This document shows positions 8,551-17,036 of a stretch of 64,000 nucleotides of DNA, piece after piece. Location: NCBI GenBank assembly GCA_964510065.1, contig CAZEAC010000011.1:17754-81753 (forward strand), written 5' to 3'. The notes below the pieces were generated by a model. The model did not search any database, was not told where the DNA came from, and saw only the letters and a list, made by a program, of their open reading frames with translations. Position numbers and translations under genes: made by a program. The stretch comes from CAZEAC01 sp964510065 (GTDB taxonomy: Bacteria; Bdellovibrionota_C; UBA2361; CAIXSY01). Each line of letters begins with the position of its first letter. The first letter of the stretch is position 1.

Positions 8551-9213
8551 CTATTCTTCTTTGTGCTTACACGGTTTCTTTTTTATAAGCTTCTTAAGCG
8601 CGCTTAGATTTTCTTTCTTTTGCGATTCGCGCAAGCTCTTGGCAGCGGGAGTATGCCATGTATGCTCATGGAGCATTACTAACAAGTTACGCAGGAACTC
8701 ATCGCGCGACGCTACCGCGCGCTCACGCATAATCAGCTCAGACTTTTCAAAAAAATCCTTTCTACCCAAGTTCGACATATCGGCATCAAGCAAATAGCCT
8801 GCAAGCTTACTGCTCGGCACCTGCCGGGCCACGCCCCTAATAAACTTGATTGTTGTGTCAAGAATGAGCTTTCTTACTACCGCAACCTCATCTTCGGAAA
8901 AACGCCCCATTTTTTTTAATGTTTCCTCGGCGAGGTCTGCGCTCACCTTCTCGTTCTCGTCACCTTGCGCGCTAAATCCGGTGTCATGAAACGCCGCCGC
9001 AATCGCCAAAAGCTCAAGCTCGCGACGCGGAAGGCTGTCAGCCAACCCAAACCGAACGACCTCGGCAAGTACTTCGCGGGTGTGATCGAGATTGTGATAG
9101 ACTAGATTTCTCGGGAGCTCTTCGCGAAGCACGCCATACGCAGTCTGAATTTCGGGAAATTGCTCTAGTTCGGCGACAAGAGCCTGATGATCGATGGAAT
9201 CGGCCGGTTTCAC
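8551..9213 (-). CDS. HD-domain metal-dependent phosphohydrolase
   Basis: 220 residues. The metal-binding HD signature is present: His in VYHNLDHTREV (about 39-46), the HD pair in AAAFHDTGF (about 72), and a later Asp in YLLDADMSNLG (about 145). Such small HD proteins hydrolyse nucleotides or other phosphoesters; the substrate cannot be told from sequence. The start is GTG at 9213, without a clear Shine-Dalgarno. A 30-residue membrane peptide gene ends 25 bp upstream on the same strand and may share the transcript. The C-terminus is Lys-rich (LIKKKPCKHKEE). Confidence 0.85.
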   Translation of the reverse strand: MKPADSIDHQALVAELEQFPEIQTAYGVLREELPRNLVYHNLDHTREVLAEVVRFGLADSLPRRELELLAIAAAFHDTGFSAQGDENEKVSADLAEETLKKMGRFSEDEVAVVRKLILDTTIKFIRGVARQVPSSKLAGYLLDADMSNLGRKDFFEKSELIMRERAVASRDEFLRNLLVMLHEHTWHTPAAKSLRESQKKENLSALKKLIKKKPCKHKEE

Positions 9214-9238
9214 TGAATTTTTTCTACAAGTGTAGCTT

Positions 9239-9331
9239 TCATTGAGTATATTTAAAAAGAAGCATCAATACGATAACCGCCAGCACAATAATTGCGGGGA
9301 TCGCGTTCATTATCATAGTCGATCGCTTCAT
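9239..9331 (-). CDS. 30-residue single-pass membrane peptide
   Basis: A short frame begins at an ATG at 9331 with a strong Shine-Dalgarno (AAGAGGAG, very close to the start) and ends in TGA at 9239-9241. The product starts MKRSTMIMNAIP, continues as one uninterrupted hydrophobic helix (AIIVLAVIVLMLLF) and ends KYTQ: basic N-terminus, one transmembrane span, short tail. It lies 25 bp upstream of the HD hydrolase on the same strand. Role unknown; it may anchor or regulate a neighbour. Evidence is the ribosome-binding site plus membrane-peptide architecture. Confidence 0.55.
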   Translation of the reverse strand: MKRSTMIMNAIPAIIVLAVIVLMLLFKYTQ

Positions 9332-9453
9332 ATCTCCTCTTGAGCGTAACCAAAAAACAGCATCGTGAAAAGTGGCCCTCTAAAGCCTTTTAATTGCGTT
9401 GGGCTTCGAGTAGCGCCACGAGTACTCTGTTCACTAAGTTTTCCGCCTCCTTT

Positions 9454-9512
9454 CTGTCTCTGTGGTTTTTTTTAATAAACCACAGAGACACAGGGAGCAC
9501 AGAGGCACGGAA
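9454..9512. repeat. CTCTGTG-type hairpin repeat, copy 2
   Basis: TGTCTCTGTGGTTT pairs with AAACCACAGAGACA across a loop, and a run of eight T's follows the left arm. It lies about 50 bp beyond the tyrA stop (minus strand), so it could terminate tpx-tyrA. The rest of the gap 9332-9559 shows no gene. Confidence 0.75.
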
Positions 9513-9559
9513 GAGAAAAAAGGAAAGACATTTGCTGCTAATTCCACAAGCTAAGGAAT

Positions 9560-10423
9560 CTAGGGCTCCATTCGCTTCATATCCTTTGCAAGATCACGAA
9601 TCATTGAATCGGAAAGGGACTGTGCCTGTAAGGTAAATGCGCCAAGGTACTTGCGCACTGATTCGAACCGTTTCTTAAATTCTGCTTGATCGCCATCCGC
9701 GAGCACTTTCGCTAAGGCAGCAAAAGTCTTTTGCAACTCCTTTCGGACAACTTCGCCATGCGAATTCTTGAGCTGTATGTCAGCGCAAAGGTCCGAGCTT
9801 TGCGCAAATAGCCGGCCCACCATCGTGATCTCGAGCAAAGAAAGTGGGCTCATATACTTGAGCAGCTCTTTCAGTGAGATTCCACTTTCTTCTAGCACCG
9901 TGGCGAATCCAATCTTTGTAAAATGAAGCAGCACCTGAACATATGCCATCATCTTATCATGCTGTTCGGGGCTGCATTCTAAAAGCTCCGCACCAAGACC
10001 ACGTAGATCATCGAGAATCTGCATTGCGCGTGGCCCATGGCGAACTGGGCAATAGAGAATTTTTTGGTGCTCGATATTTTCAACACTAGGGCCAAACATG
10101 GGGTGGAGCCCGAGCACTTCACCGCGACACTGCTGCTCCATACTCATGCAAATGTCATGTTTGAGGCTGTTGATATCAAATAGCAGCGCATCTTTTCGCA
10201 CATGCTTTCCGACCGCTCGCGCAACCGCCTCAGCAGCGTCCATGGGAACCGCCAGCAACACGAAATCAAAGCGCACGATAAAATCATGCGCGAGCTCGTC
10301 ACCCTTCTCCGCAATTTCTACCGCGTAACCACAGGCGTCAAAAAAGCGGGCGAAATTGGCGCCCATACGCCCACGTCCGCCTATCACCAATAGCGAAGGC
10401 TTGGCACCGGTCTTCGAAGACAT
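9560..10423 (-). CDS. tyrA: Prephenate dehydrogenase (TyrA domain)
   Basis: 287 residues. Converts prephenate to 4-hydroxyphenylpyruvate in tyrosine synthesis. The N-terminal NAD-binding motif is LLVIGGRGRMGANFAR (about 10-25), close to the GGxGxMG form seen in the dehydrogenase half of enteric T-proteins. LLAVPMDA, LGLHPMFGPSV (about 117-127) and the helical C-terminal half also fit. There is no fused chorismate mutase and no C-terminal ACT domain. The start ATG overlaps the tpx stop by one base (TAATG), so the two are co-translated. The pathway links it to the DAHP synthase and trp genes at 46-53 kb. Confidence 0.85.
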   Translation of the reverse strand: MSSKTGAKPSLLVIGGRGRMGANFARFFDACGYAVEIAEKGDELAHDFIVRFDFVLLAVPMDAAEAVARAVGKHVRKDALLFDINSLKHDICMSMEQQCRGEVLGLHPMFGPSVENIEHQKILYCPVRHGPRAMQILDDLRGLGAELLECSPEQHDKMMAYVQVLLHFTKIGFATVLEESGISLKELLKYMSPLSLLEITMVGRLFAQSSDLCADIQLKNSHGEVVRKELQKTFAALAKVLADGDQAEFKKRFESVRKYLGAFTLQAQSLSDSMIRDLAKDMKRMEP

Positions 10424-10938
10424 TAGATACTCTCACGAACTGCTTTGAGCGCGGCTTCGTAATTAGGCTCTTGAGAGACTTCAGGGACATACTCGATATG
10501 GGTAATCTTACCCTGTGGGTTCACCACAAGCACAGCTCGTGCAAGAAGTCCCCAATCGGGAATCTCAACACCAAACGCTTCGCCAAAACTCCTATACTTA
10601 AAATCGCTTGCAGTCACCACATTCGCGACTGCTTCAGCTCCGCACCAACGTTTCTGCGCGAAAGGCAGATCACGGCTTACAGTAAGAATGGTGGCCTTTG
10701 AAGACAATTCAGTGGCTTCTTTATTAAAGCGCTTTGTTTGTAATGCGCAGGTTGGGGTATCAAGGCTCGGAACTATCGAGATAATAAGCGCCTTTCCTTT
10801 GAAACTATCACTCTTTATATCGCTCATATCATTCGCGGTGAGTAAAAATGAAGGAATGCTATCGCCAACTTTCAGCGCCTTGCCCTTAATCGTCAATTTG
10901 GCACCTTTAAATGAAATATTTTGGTTCGATGAATTCAT
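10423..10938 (-). CDS. tpx: Thiol peroxidase (Tpx, atypical 2-Cys peroxiredoxin)
   Basis: Reduces hydrogen and alkyl peroxides using thioredoxin. The peroxidatic Cys is in PSLDTPTCALQT and the resolving Cys in RWCGAEAV, the usual Tpx pair; GLLARAVLVVNPQGKI is also typical. An upstream TTG (10944) is open in frame, but the ATG at 10938 has GGAGG 8 bases before it, so I use that; the 171-residue length is normal. It is upstream of, and one-base coupled to, tyrA. The large inverted-repeat element at 10993-11176 lies just upstream. Confidence 0.93.
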   Translation of the reverse strand: MNSSNQNISFKGAKLTIKGKALKVGDSIPSFLLTANDMSDIKSDSFKGKALIISIVPSLDTPTCALQTKRFNKEATELSSKATILTVSRDLPFAQKRWCGAEAVANVVTASDFKYRSFGEAFGVEIPDWGLLARAVLVVNPQGKITHIEYVPEVSQEPNYEAALKAVRESI

Positions 10939-10992
10939 GCGCAAGCCCTCCGCGTAAAAGGTTAGCGCACCTCAGTGATAGGGTTCAAGGAC

Positions 10993-11176
10993 CTAGCCCG
11001 CAAATCTCACCAGGGTTCTGCTCCGGCAAGCGATCTGCCCGCAACTCCTGCGGAATCCTTGTCACGAGTGCTCGACAGCCTGTTAGGCTGTCTCCGCCCT
11101 CGTTCCGGCGGATTCCTTCGGATTTACGAGCATCTCGCTCGCCTCGCGACGAACCCTGGTGTGATTTGCGGGCTAG
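10993..11176. repeat. 184-bp CTAG-capped inverted-repeat element, type A core
   Basis: The 26-base arm at 10993-11018 (begins CTAGCCCGCAAATC) is the reverse complement of 11151-11176 with one mismatch. Inside, TGCTCG-AGCCTG-TAGGCT-CTCCGC-CTCGTTCCG-CGG matches the core of 2690-2864 although the arms do not match. The right CTAG is immediately followed by CCTGGACTT, the start of another arm type seen at 31175. No gene lies inside. Confidence 0.85.
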
Positions 11177-11208
11177 CCTGGACTTCTTTAGAAATTGTTA
11201 CTGTTTAG

Positions 11209-11568
11209 CTATCGTTTCAGTTCGGCGAGAACTTCTTCAACGACACTCCGACTACGTGGCAATTTCTTCGCCGCAGCCGAAGCTATAGTGGTGAGAGGAA
11301 CACGATTATTCGGATTAAATCCCTCAATTTCAAGTTGGTTATTGGCGTCGTGACAAACGGCTGGCGAGATTTGCATGGACCTAACTGCTGCGGTATCACC
11401 TGCCGCAGCAGACGTCGGAAGAACAGAGGGAAGAACAGACGCGGTAAGTGATGAAGGTTTCTCTGGCGACACAGCATCCGCTTTGGCAGGCGGACGTGTC
11501 GACGCCTGCTCAGCATTGCGCGCGGGAAAAATTAACGCTTTAGGATGCAGCACCTGAGCAGCATTCAT
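11209..11568 (-). CDS. Hypothetical Ala/Pro/Ser-rich protein, 119 aa
   Basis: No family recognised. The first ~60 residues are low-complexity (Ala, Pro, Ser, Thr) and probably disordered; the C-terminal 30 residues (SAAAKKLPRSRSVVEEVLAELKR) should form a charged helix. There is no signal peptide. The start is ATG at 11568 with only a weak Shine-Dalgarno. It is divergent from the Fic gene (78-bp gap). Being short and low-complexity, it could be a spurious frame. Confidence 0.45.
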   Translation of the reverse strand: MNAAQVLHPKALIFPARNAEQASTRPPAKADAVSPEKPSSLTASVLPSVLPTSAAAGDTAAVRSMQISPAVCHDANNQLEIEGFNPNNRVPLTTIASAAAKKLPRSRSVVEEVLAELKR

Positions 11569-11645
11569 AACCTAGAAAGATTAACACGGCAGTTGTTTCT
11601 TCGCAAATTCAAAGTATCTTCTTCGCTGGTATGATATTTTAACTC

Positions 11646-12632
11646 ATGGAACAGGAACGAAAGGGCATGGACGAATCACCACACGAGCAGAATCCGGAGC
11701 GATCTCGGGCAAATATCAACGCTGAGCAATCTGGGAAGTTGGCCAAACGGTCTTTTAAACAGCTCGTTCCTTGGCCCTTACTACACGATGATATTACGAA
11801 GGATAGCGCTGGAAATGATGTAACCGAGGAGAAAGCAGAGCAACGATATCGAATTCAGTTTGCTATTAACGCCCATGCTGCCTTTGAACTTCTCACCTAT
11901 TTCAAGGAGAACACGGAAAATCTGACGCCAAAACATTTCTTGGGTCTTCATAAAGTTCTCTTTTCGGGCATATACAAGGCACCCGGTGAATATCGCACTG
12001 GCAAGATGAACTTCGGCGGATGGTTTCCCGTTCTCCCCGAAGAGCTTCCAATCGAGATGGACCTTGCCTTTGTTCAATTTAGAAAGATCCTGGCAGACGA
12101 ACTGATCAGCAGATCTGACGTAAGCATTAACCTGCTCGGCGCCTTCGCATTTTTATATGCGCGTACTACTGCGATTCAGCCTTTCGTGGATGGAAACAAA
12201 CGCACCGGAAGGTACTGGATCTCCGGCATCTTGGGCGAGTCAGTTGAAGAAGTCGAAGATCTGTGGGCCGATGCCCGGGCTCACGAACACGCGCTCATCG
12301 AAGAGGGGCTCCATGGTAATCTGCGCCCTCTGGTTAATATCATGCTGCGGGTTTTTGACCCGTCGAAAATCTCTGACGAACCTATCTGGGCTCCTTTTCG
12401 AATTGTCCCTCCACCGGGAGGCGAGCGGCCCTACCACTCCGTAGACGAGGCACTTTTGCAGGTGGGAATGACACCAGAAAGCTGGGAAAGCTGGCGCGAA
12501 AAACAGGCGGCACTAAAAAAAAGTGTTGGAGAGATATTTGGCCGACCCCGAACTTTCGAGTCCAGGCTCTCAGGAGTATTCGATGTTCTTGGGACGTGGC
12601 TTCGGAAACTAGTAGGAAGAAAAGGTCCGTAA
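11646..12632 (+). CDS. Fic-family protein with a Gln in place of the catalytic His
   Basis: 328 residues. Fic enzymes transfer AMP or related groups to proteins. The core loop reads TTAIQPFVDGNKRTGRYW (about residues 177-194), matching HPFx(D/E)GNxRxGR except that the catalytic His is Gln (codon CAG at about 12178). The preceding HKVLFSGIYKAPGEYRTG is the usual Fic N-lobe motif, so family membership is secure. Loss of His should remove or greatly weaken standard transferase activity; the fold could still bind nucleotide or a partner. The N-terminus is charged and flexible. A second ATG at 11670 has a better Shine-Dalgarno (AAAGGG). No antitoxin partner is evident. Confidence 0.88.
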   Translation: MEQERKGMDESPHEQNPERSRANINAEQSGKLAKRSFKQLVPWPLLHDDITKDSAGNDVTEEKAEQRYRIQFAINAHAAFELLTYFKENTENLTPKHFLGLHKVLFSGIYKAPGEYRTGKMNFGGWFPVLPEELPIEMDLAFVQFRKILADELISRSDVSINLLGAFAFLYARTTAIQPFVDGNKRTGRYWISGILGESVEEVEDLWADARAHEHALIEEGLHGNLRPLVNIMLRVFDPSKISDEPIWAPFRIVPPPGGERPYHSVDEALLQVGMTPESWESWREKQAALKKSVGEIFGRPRTFESRLSGVFDVLGTWLRKLVGRKGP

Positions 12633-12648
12633 TTAATGCTCGAGAGCT

Positions 12649-13014
12649 CTATTTGCCTACTGGCTTACGTGCCGCTCGCTGCAGGCGCGCAAGTTTTTTA
12701 GCAAGCTTATTAAGCTGGTCTTGAAGGTCAGCGCGGCTATTCTCGCAGCTGACTAAGGCATCACCAACTTTATTTGTTACATCACCAGCACATTCAAGCG
12801 CATATTTCGCCGCACATTCGCCAGAATTATACGGCGCATACACCGTGCCATCAGAATTGCAGGGATGAATCGCCGCACACACTAGGTCACCATCACTTTC
12901 CGCGAGTGCGGGGCTACACACCATTAACGTAGCTCCGAGGATCACCATTGCGAAGTTGGGGAACATGCGAATTTGACGTAAGAAATTTGATGATATGTTG
13001 CAGCTAGACTTCAT
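12649..13014 (-). CDS. Small secreted Cys-containing protein with C-terminal coiled coil
   Basis: 121 residues, family not recognised. A signal peptide runs to CSPALAES (about residue 40), best explained if translation starts at the internal Met17 (MFPNFAMVIL, position 12966). The mature N-terminal part has several cysteines (LVCAAIHPCNSDG, GECAAKYALECAG, SCENS) that could form disulfides. The last ~40 residues (LQDQLNKLAKKLARLQRAARK) are a basic amphipathic helix or coiled coil. It is convergent with the Fic gene, 16 bp apart. Confidence 0.65.
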   Translation of the reverse strand: MKSSCNISSNFLRQIRMFPNFAMVILGATLMVCSPALAESDGDLVCAAIHPCNSDGTVYAPYNSGECAAKYALECAGDVTNKVGDALVSCENSRADLQDQLNKLAKKLARLQRAARKPVGK

Positions 13015-13127
13015 GGCAACAAATCAGGGCAAGCCGGTCTTATGCTTCAAAAAAGATGTAGAGCATTGAAGTAGCAACACTTTTCGCTGCGCTGGTTATT
13101 GCCGGTTATGGCCTAATCTTACTCCAG

Positions 13128-14081
13128 TCAATGCCCCGCCTTTGGCCTTACTCGTGGCAAGTAGTCATTACGCACTCCACATAGAACTTTCAAACACGCT
13201 GCAAGATCGGAAGCATGCAATGAAAGAACTGACTCATAATCATCTTTGCGGTATCCACCAAAAAGGCTCAATGTAAGCGGGAGCGGTTGATCACGGCCAA
13301 CATCAATATCGCGGACCCATTCATAGATCATGCGGCTGCATTCGAGCCATTCTTCGGTCGTACACTGTCCACCAAGATCATCATCTTTATGCGAATCTGC
13401 TCCGTGACACATTACCACATAATGAATCTTTCCCTCGCGCACCAACTCGCCAAGCATGCGAAGCTGCTGAGCCAGATCATTGCCAAACTGCCGATGTGCC
13501 CCGATAGGATTGATATTGCAACCAAGTGGAATCGCTTGGTCAAGATCCGGCACAAAAGCTCGGCTATCTTCAATACTGTTTCCGTAGTGCGCATCAAGAT
13601 CAAGATAAGCACCGCACACTCCTCTTTCACGAAACAGTCTGACCGATGCCAAAACCTGCCCGCTAAAAGTGCAAAAGCCCTGCCCTCTCGTCGGCGTTGC
13701 GTGATGAAAGCCGCTCGTAGGGCTAAAGGTTATCTGTGCTGGATGATCAAGAGCATAAGCTACCGCGTGATAGAGACTTGCATTGGTGTAACGCACGGAA
13801 CGGGCGAAATCTGAACTCCAGGGGATGCCGTTGGAAGAGCAGAGCGGCGCGCGTCCAGCAAAGAAGTCTTCGACGTAATTCTGCATATGCGCCACTCTAA
13901 ACTCAGCTGGCGTAAATGGCACAAAGTTTTCGTCGCGCGAAAAGTGCGCTCCTAAGCCGACTCGCTCGAGATGCTCAAGAAGCAGGCGCGGCTTCTCAGG
14001 TGAACGCGAAAAGCTTTGGTTAAGATCCGAATCGAGCGCCTGATTTTTATTATAAAGCACACGTATCTGGTTTTCACGCAT
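13128..14081 (-). CDS. Histone-deacetylase/AcuC-superfamily amidohydrolase
   Basis: 317 residues. Zn-dependent deacetylases of this superfamily remove acetyl or related acyl groups from lysine, acetylpolyamines or small molecules. The hallmark residues are present: TSGFHHATPTRGQGFC (tandem His, about 123), YLDLDAHYGNS (metal-binding DxD/H, about 161), MCHGADSHKDDDLGG (about 220-235, second metal Asp), and SLFGGY near the C-terminus. The substrate is unknown. Downstream it faces the secreted coiled-coil gene; upstream it follows the large LamG protein by 120 bp. No signal peptide, so cytoplasmic. Confidence 0.88.
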   Translation of the reverse strand: MRENQIRVLYNKNQALDSDLNQSFSRSPEKPRLLLEHLERVGLGAHFSRDENFVPFTPAEFRVAHMQNYVEDFFAGRAPLCSSNGIPWSSDFARSVRYTNASLYHAVAYALDHPAQITFSPTSGFHHATPTRGQGFCTFSGQVLASVRLFRERGVCGAYLDLDAHYGNSIEDSRAFVPDLDQAIPLGCNINPIGAHRQFGNDLAQQLRMLGELVREGKIHYVVMCHGADSHKDDDLGGQCTTEEWLECSRMIYEWVRDIDVGRDQPLPLTLSLFGGYRKDDYESVLSLHASDLAACLKVLCGVRNDYLPRVRPKAGH

Positions 14082-14201
14082 GGCTTATCAATGCCATAAC
14101 TGCCTGCGGTAAAAAAGCAATTATTGGCCGAAATATTTCTCTCGCACTCACGCGCGAAGTACATAAAGCAGAGACTGTAGCGGGATGCGCTTCAAGCTTG
14201 G

Positions 14202-16964
14202 TTAACGAAACTGAAGCCCGGTCGGTGCCGCTGGCGCGTTGTTGTTCGTATTCAAGTTTCGATAAGCAGCCCACATCGCGTCGACAAAATTGCTCGCGGA
14301 TTGACCCGATCCCGAGCGCCCCTTGAACGTGCCATGCCGCTTTGGATACCGTCCGCACAGCTTTCCAGGTTGGCAGCTGAAAATCGATTCGGTCGATCCG
14401 GCGACTAAGTTGGGATCAAGAATACAGTGATGCTTTCCGTCGGAGGTCTTGAAGTCACCAAAGGTCTTGCCGAAGTAAGTATAGCTGCAGTTTCCGCCAC
14501 TACATCCGGTGGCTGCACCGGAAGCGAACGAGTAGCTGCAGGCGGCGCCAGGATTGGATCCGCCGACGCAGCTGCCGCGAGGCGTATAGTCGCAGGTTCC
14601 ACCGCCAAGGCAGGCTGAATTGCCCGAAGTTTCATAGGCATCAGGGACAAATAGCTCCTCTTGCGTCGAGCATCGCGCTCCGGGATTAGATCCGCCGACA
14701 CAGCTTCCCGTAAACGGCGCGCAGGCATCCGGCTGAGTCCACTGCCCGATATTCATCCAGCGATCGACATAGTCAAAAAAGTTCGGATTATTCCAGGACT
14801 GCTTAATGATAGGAATAAGCGCTCCGACAAGAGCAGCACCTTTCCAGCTTCCGCCTGAGGTAAAATCCAGCTGATAGCCGTCGCCAACCGATCGAAGTCC
14901 CGCCGATTCGGTGTAGCCGTAAGGGTCCACGGCAAAGGAAAATGAATTAGATAATACGCCGGAAAGTCTCTGCGTCCAGTAGTTGCCATAGTCCGCTTCT
15001 TCGAGCGGTCTTTCAAGAAGTCCATAAGTCGGCACTCCCGAGCGAGTCTTTTGCTCAAGACAAACATCCTCGAGATCGATTCGGTAGTGATGTGCCTGCC
15101 AATCAATGTGGTCCATAATCTCGGCGCTATCGAGCATCGCCCCGGCAAACGCAATCGAGACTTTTTCTCCGGCCCACATCGATTCGCCTAGATTAAAGCC
15201 ATTCTCCCAAAGCGTCGAGGTGTGGTAGCGATCGATGCCGCCCTGCACAACCGCAATAAGCAGATCCATTCTGTCTTCCATCGGCTCGTTGAGCATGAGC
15301 CGGAGGATGGCTTCGTTGTTATTACGGGCAACCGAAGGCCAATAAGCCGGATGGTTAAGAAGCGGTGCCATTTCGTTTGTATAGCTTGCGAGATAAGAAA
15401 ACTGCATTCGACGCATTTTCTCAAATAGACTTCTAATTGAGGGAGTGCCTTCAACTCGGGCGAGAGAAGGTAATCGATTCAATTGTAGCTGGTTCAACGA
15501 ATAAAACGGCTTATTCGCTCCAACATAGGGAGGTCTAAAAACTGATTTGCCGTAGTTGGCAGGTATCGAGGCGACGACGGTAAGTACCGCGGCCGTTTTT
15601 AGACAGGTGGTGTAGGTCGGCTGGCTTTTACATCCGGTCACCTTGGTTGGATCGATGTCCTGGTCAATACTGTACGCCTTGACAAGTGATTGTCCCGGCT
15701 GAGCCGAATAAGGTAGCGGCGGTACCCGCTGCGGATCGAATGAGCGCTGGCTTTCCGGTCCCTGATCGGAGTGCCCCTTCTGACCAAAGTCAAATGCTTG
15801 AGTCGGATGATCTCTTACCTGCTGCACAGTCTGAGGCACGGGATTTACCTCCCATCCATTGTGAAGTCCGTTGAAGCTAGGGCTGATATTTTGAACAATC
15901 ACCGGACCTAAAACCCAATAATCACCATTGGCAAACATTCCAGCTGAATAGTAACCGTCAAAAAGCCATTCGATTTGGTACTGGCTCACCGAGCGAAACT
16001 TCATGCCCTCGATCCACACGCCGGTCACCTTGTCGAGATCAATCCCGTCGACTTGGACGTCTTGACTCGGCGCGGATCGAAAGGTGATCGGAAACTGATA
16101 CGAGCCAGAGATGCTCGGTGAAAGCTTTTCGTTATAGGTGCCGGAGTATACAAGGCAGGTATCTCCAGGCCTGACGGCAAGCGCGCAGGCATTGAGCGTG
16201 GAGAAGTCGCCGCTGCCGTCTTTTTTCACCGTGCGCACGGTGGGGACTATCGGCGCAGGCGTTACGGTTGATACGCTGAGTTGATTGACCTCGACGGTCG
16301 AGAGCGCCCGATCGTAGATACGAAGGTCATCGACGCTTCCCTTATAGGTGCTGCCGTAATTGTGAATATAGGTTAGTCGCGCTCCGAAACCTATCTGAGA
16401 GACTTGGCTCGTGTTGGTCGAGCTCGTGGACTGAGCAACTCCGTTCTTATAGCCAGTTACCTGGCCATTACCGTCAAATACGACCGCGTAATGGGTCCAC
16501 ACTCCAGCGGGGCCAAGGTTTGCGACGAGCGGCGACAGTCCGTTGTTGGACGGAAGCGAGTCCGATGTCATTACAAGCTGTCCACCGTATATCATGATGC
16601 TAAAGCGCTCATTGAGATCGATATTACTTATTATTCGCCGGTCGTGGTTCAGGTCAGACGGTTTAATCCAAAAACTAATAGTCTTGGCCGAGGTCTTTAT
16701 CGAAGCGAAATCTCCAAGGTCGATAAAGTCATCAACACCATCAAGATCAATCGCTCCGCCAATTCTTCCGGCGCTCCATGAGCCGCCATTCAAGGATCCG
16801 GTATTTCCGTGCCAAGAGTAATCATGCAACGTTGATCCAACCCCTTCATCGAGGGGCCACCAGGCAACCAGTCCGGATTCAAGGCTAGATTGCGCGGCCG
16901 CGTCCCTCATGAATGGCAGCGTGAAAAGAGCGAGGCCAAAGAAAATCGCTAGGATAGTTTTCAT
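14202..16964 (-). CDS. Large secreted protein with LamG-like domain
   Basis: I start at the ATG at 16964, just before a signal peptide (KTILAIFFGLALFTLPF...AAAQ); the frame is open to a TTG at 16991. The product is 920 aa. Residues ~35-245 form a LamG/concanavalin-like domain (LVAWWPLDEGVGSTLHDYSWHGNTGS, DGVDDFIDLGDF, VDDLRIYDRALS). Next comes a right-handed-beta-helix-like stretch (VKKDGSGDFSTLNACALAVRPGDTC). The middle ~400 residues are unrecognised. Near the C-terminus are CVGGSNPGARC and CVGGSNPGAAC repeats with paired cysteines. It stops at APAAPTGLQFR, which looks like the first strand of a fibronectin III domain and may mean a C-terminal truncation. Probable extracellular carbohydrate-binding protein. 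Confidence 0.8.
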   Translation of the reverse strand: MKTILAIFFGLALFTLPFMRDAAAQSSLESGLVAWWPLDEGVGSTLHDYSWHGNTGSLNGGSWSAGRIGGAIDLDGVDDFIDLGDFASIKTSAKTISFWIKPSDLNHDRRIISNIDLNERFSIMIYGGQLVMTSDSLPSNNGLSPLVANLGPAGVWTHYAVVFDGNGQVTGYKNGVAQSTSSTNTSQVSQIGFGARLTYIHNYGSTYKGSVDDLRIYDRALSTVEVNQLSVSTVTPAPIVPTVRTVKKDGSGDFSTLNACALAVRPGDTCLVYSGTYNEKLSPSISGSYQFPITFRSAPSQDVQVDGIDLDKVTGVWIEGMKFRSVSQYQIEWLFDGYYSAGMFANGDYWVLGPVIVQNISPSFNGLHNGWEVNPVPQTVQQVRDHPTQAFDFGQKGHSDQGPESQRSFDPQRVPPLPYSAQPGQSLVKAYSIDQDIDPTKVTGCKSQPTYTTCLKTAAVLTVVASIPANYGKSVFRPPYVGANKPFYSLNQLQLNRLPSLARVEGTPSIRSLFEKMRRMQFSYLASYTNEMAPLLNHPAYWPSVARNNNEAILRLMLNEPMEDRMDLLIAVVQGGIDRYHTSTLWENGFNLGESMWAGEKVSIAFAGAMLDSAEIMDHIDWQAHHYRIDLEDVCLEQKTRSGVPTYGLLERPLEEADYGNYWTQRLSGVLSNSFSFAVDPYGYTESAGLRSVGDGYQLDFTSGGSWKGAALVGALIPIIKQSWNNPNFFDYVDRWMNIGQWTQPDACAPFTGSCVGGSNPGARCSTQEELFVPDAYETSGNSACLGGGTCDYTPRGSCVGGSNPGAACSYSFASGAATGCSGGNCSYTYFGKTFGDFKTSDGKHHCILDPNLVAGSTESIFSCQPGKLCGRYPKRHGTFKGRSGSGQSASNFVDAMWAAYRNLNTNNNAPAAPTGLQFR

Positions 16965-17036
16965 ATACGAACTCTTATCATTATATACCAAATAAAGCAG
17001 CTACGCCTGAAAGCCCTAAAGGGAGCTCGAGGATCC

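Noticed and set aside
10911..11288. Plus-strand frames across the 10993-11176 palindrome
   Set aside because: They depend on the inverted-repeat sequence and overlap tpx on the opposite strand; no ribosome-binding site.
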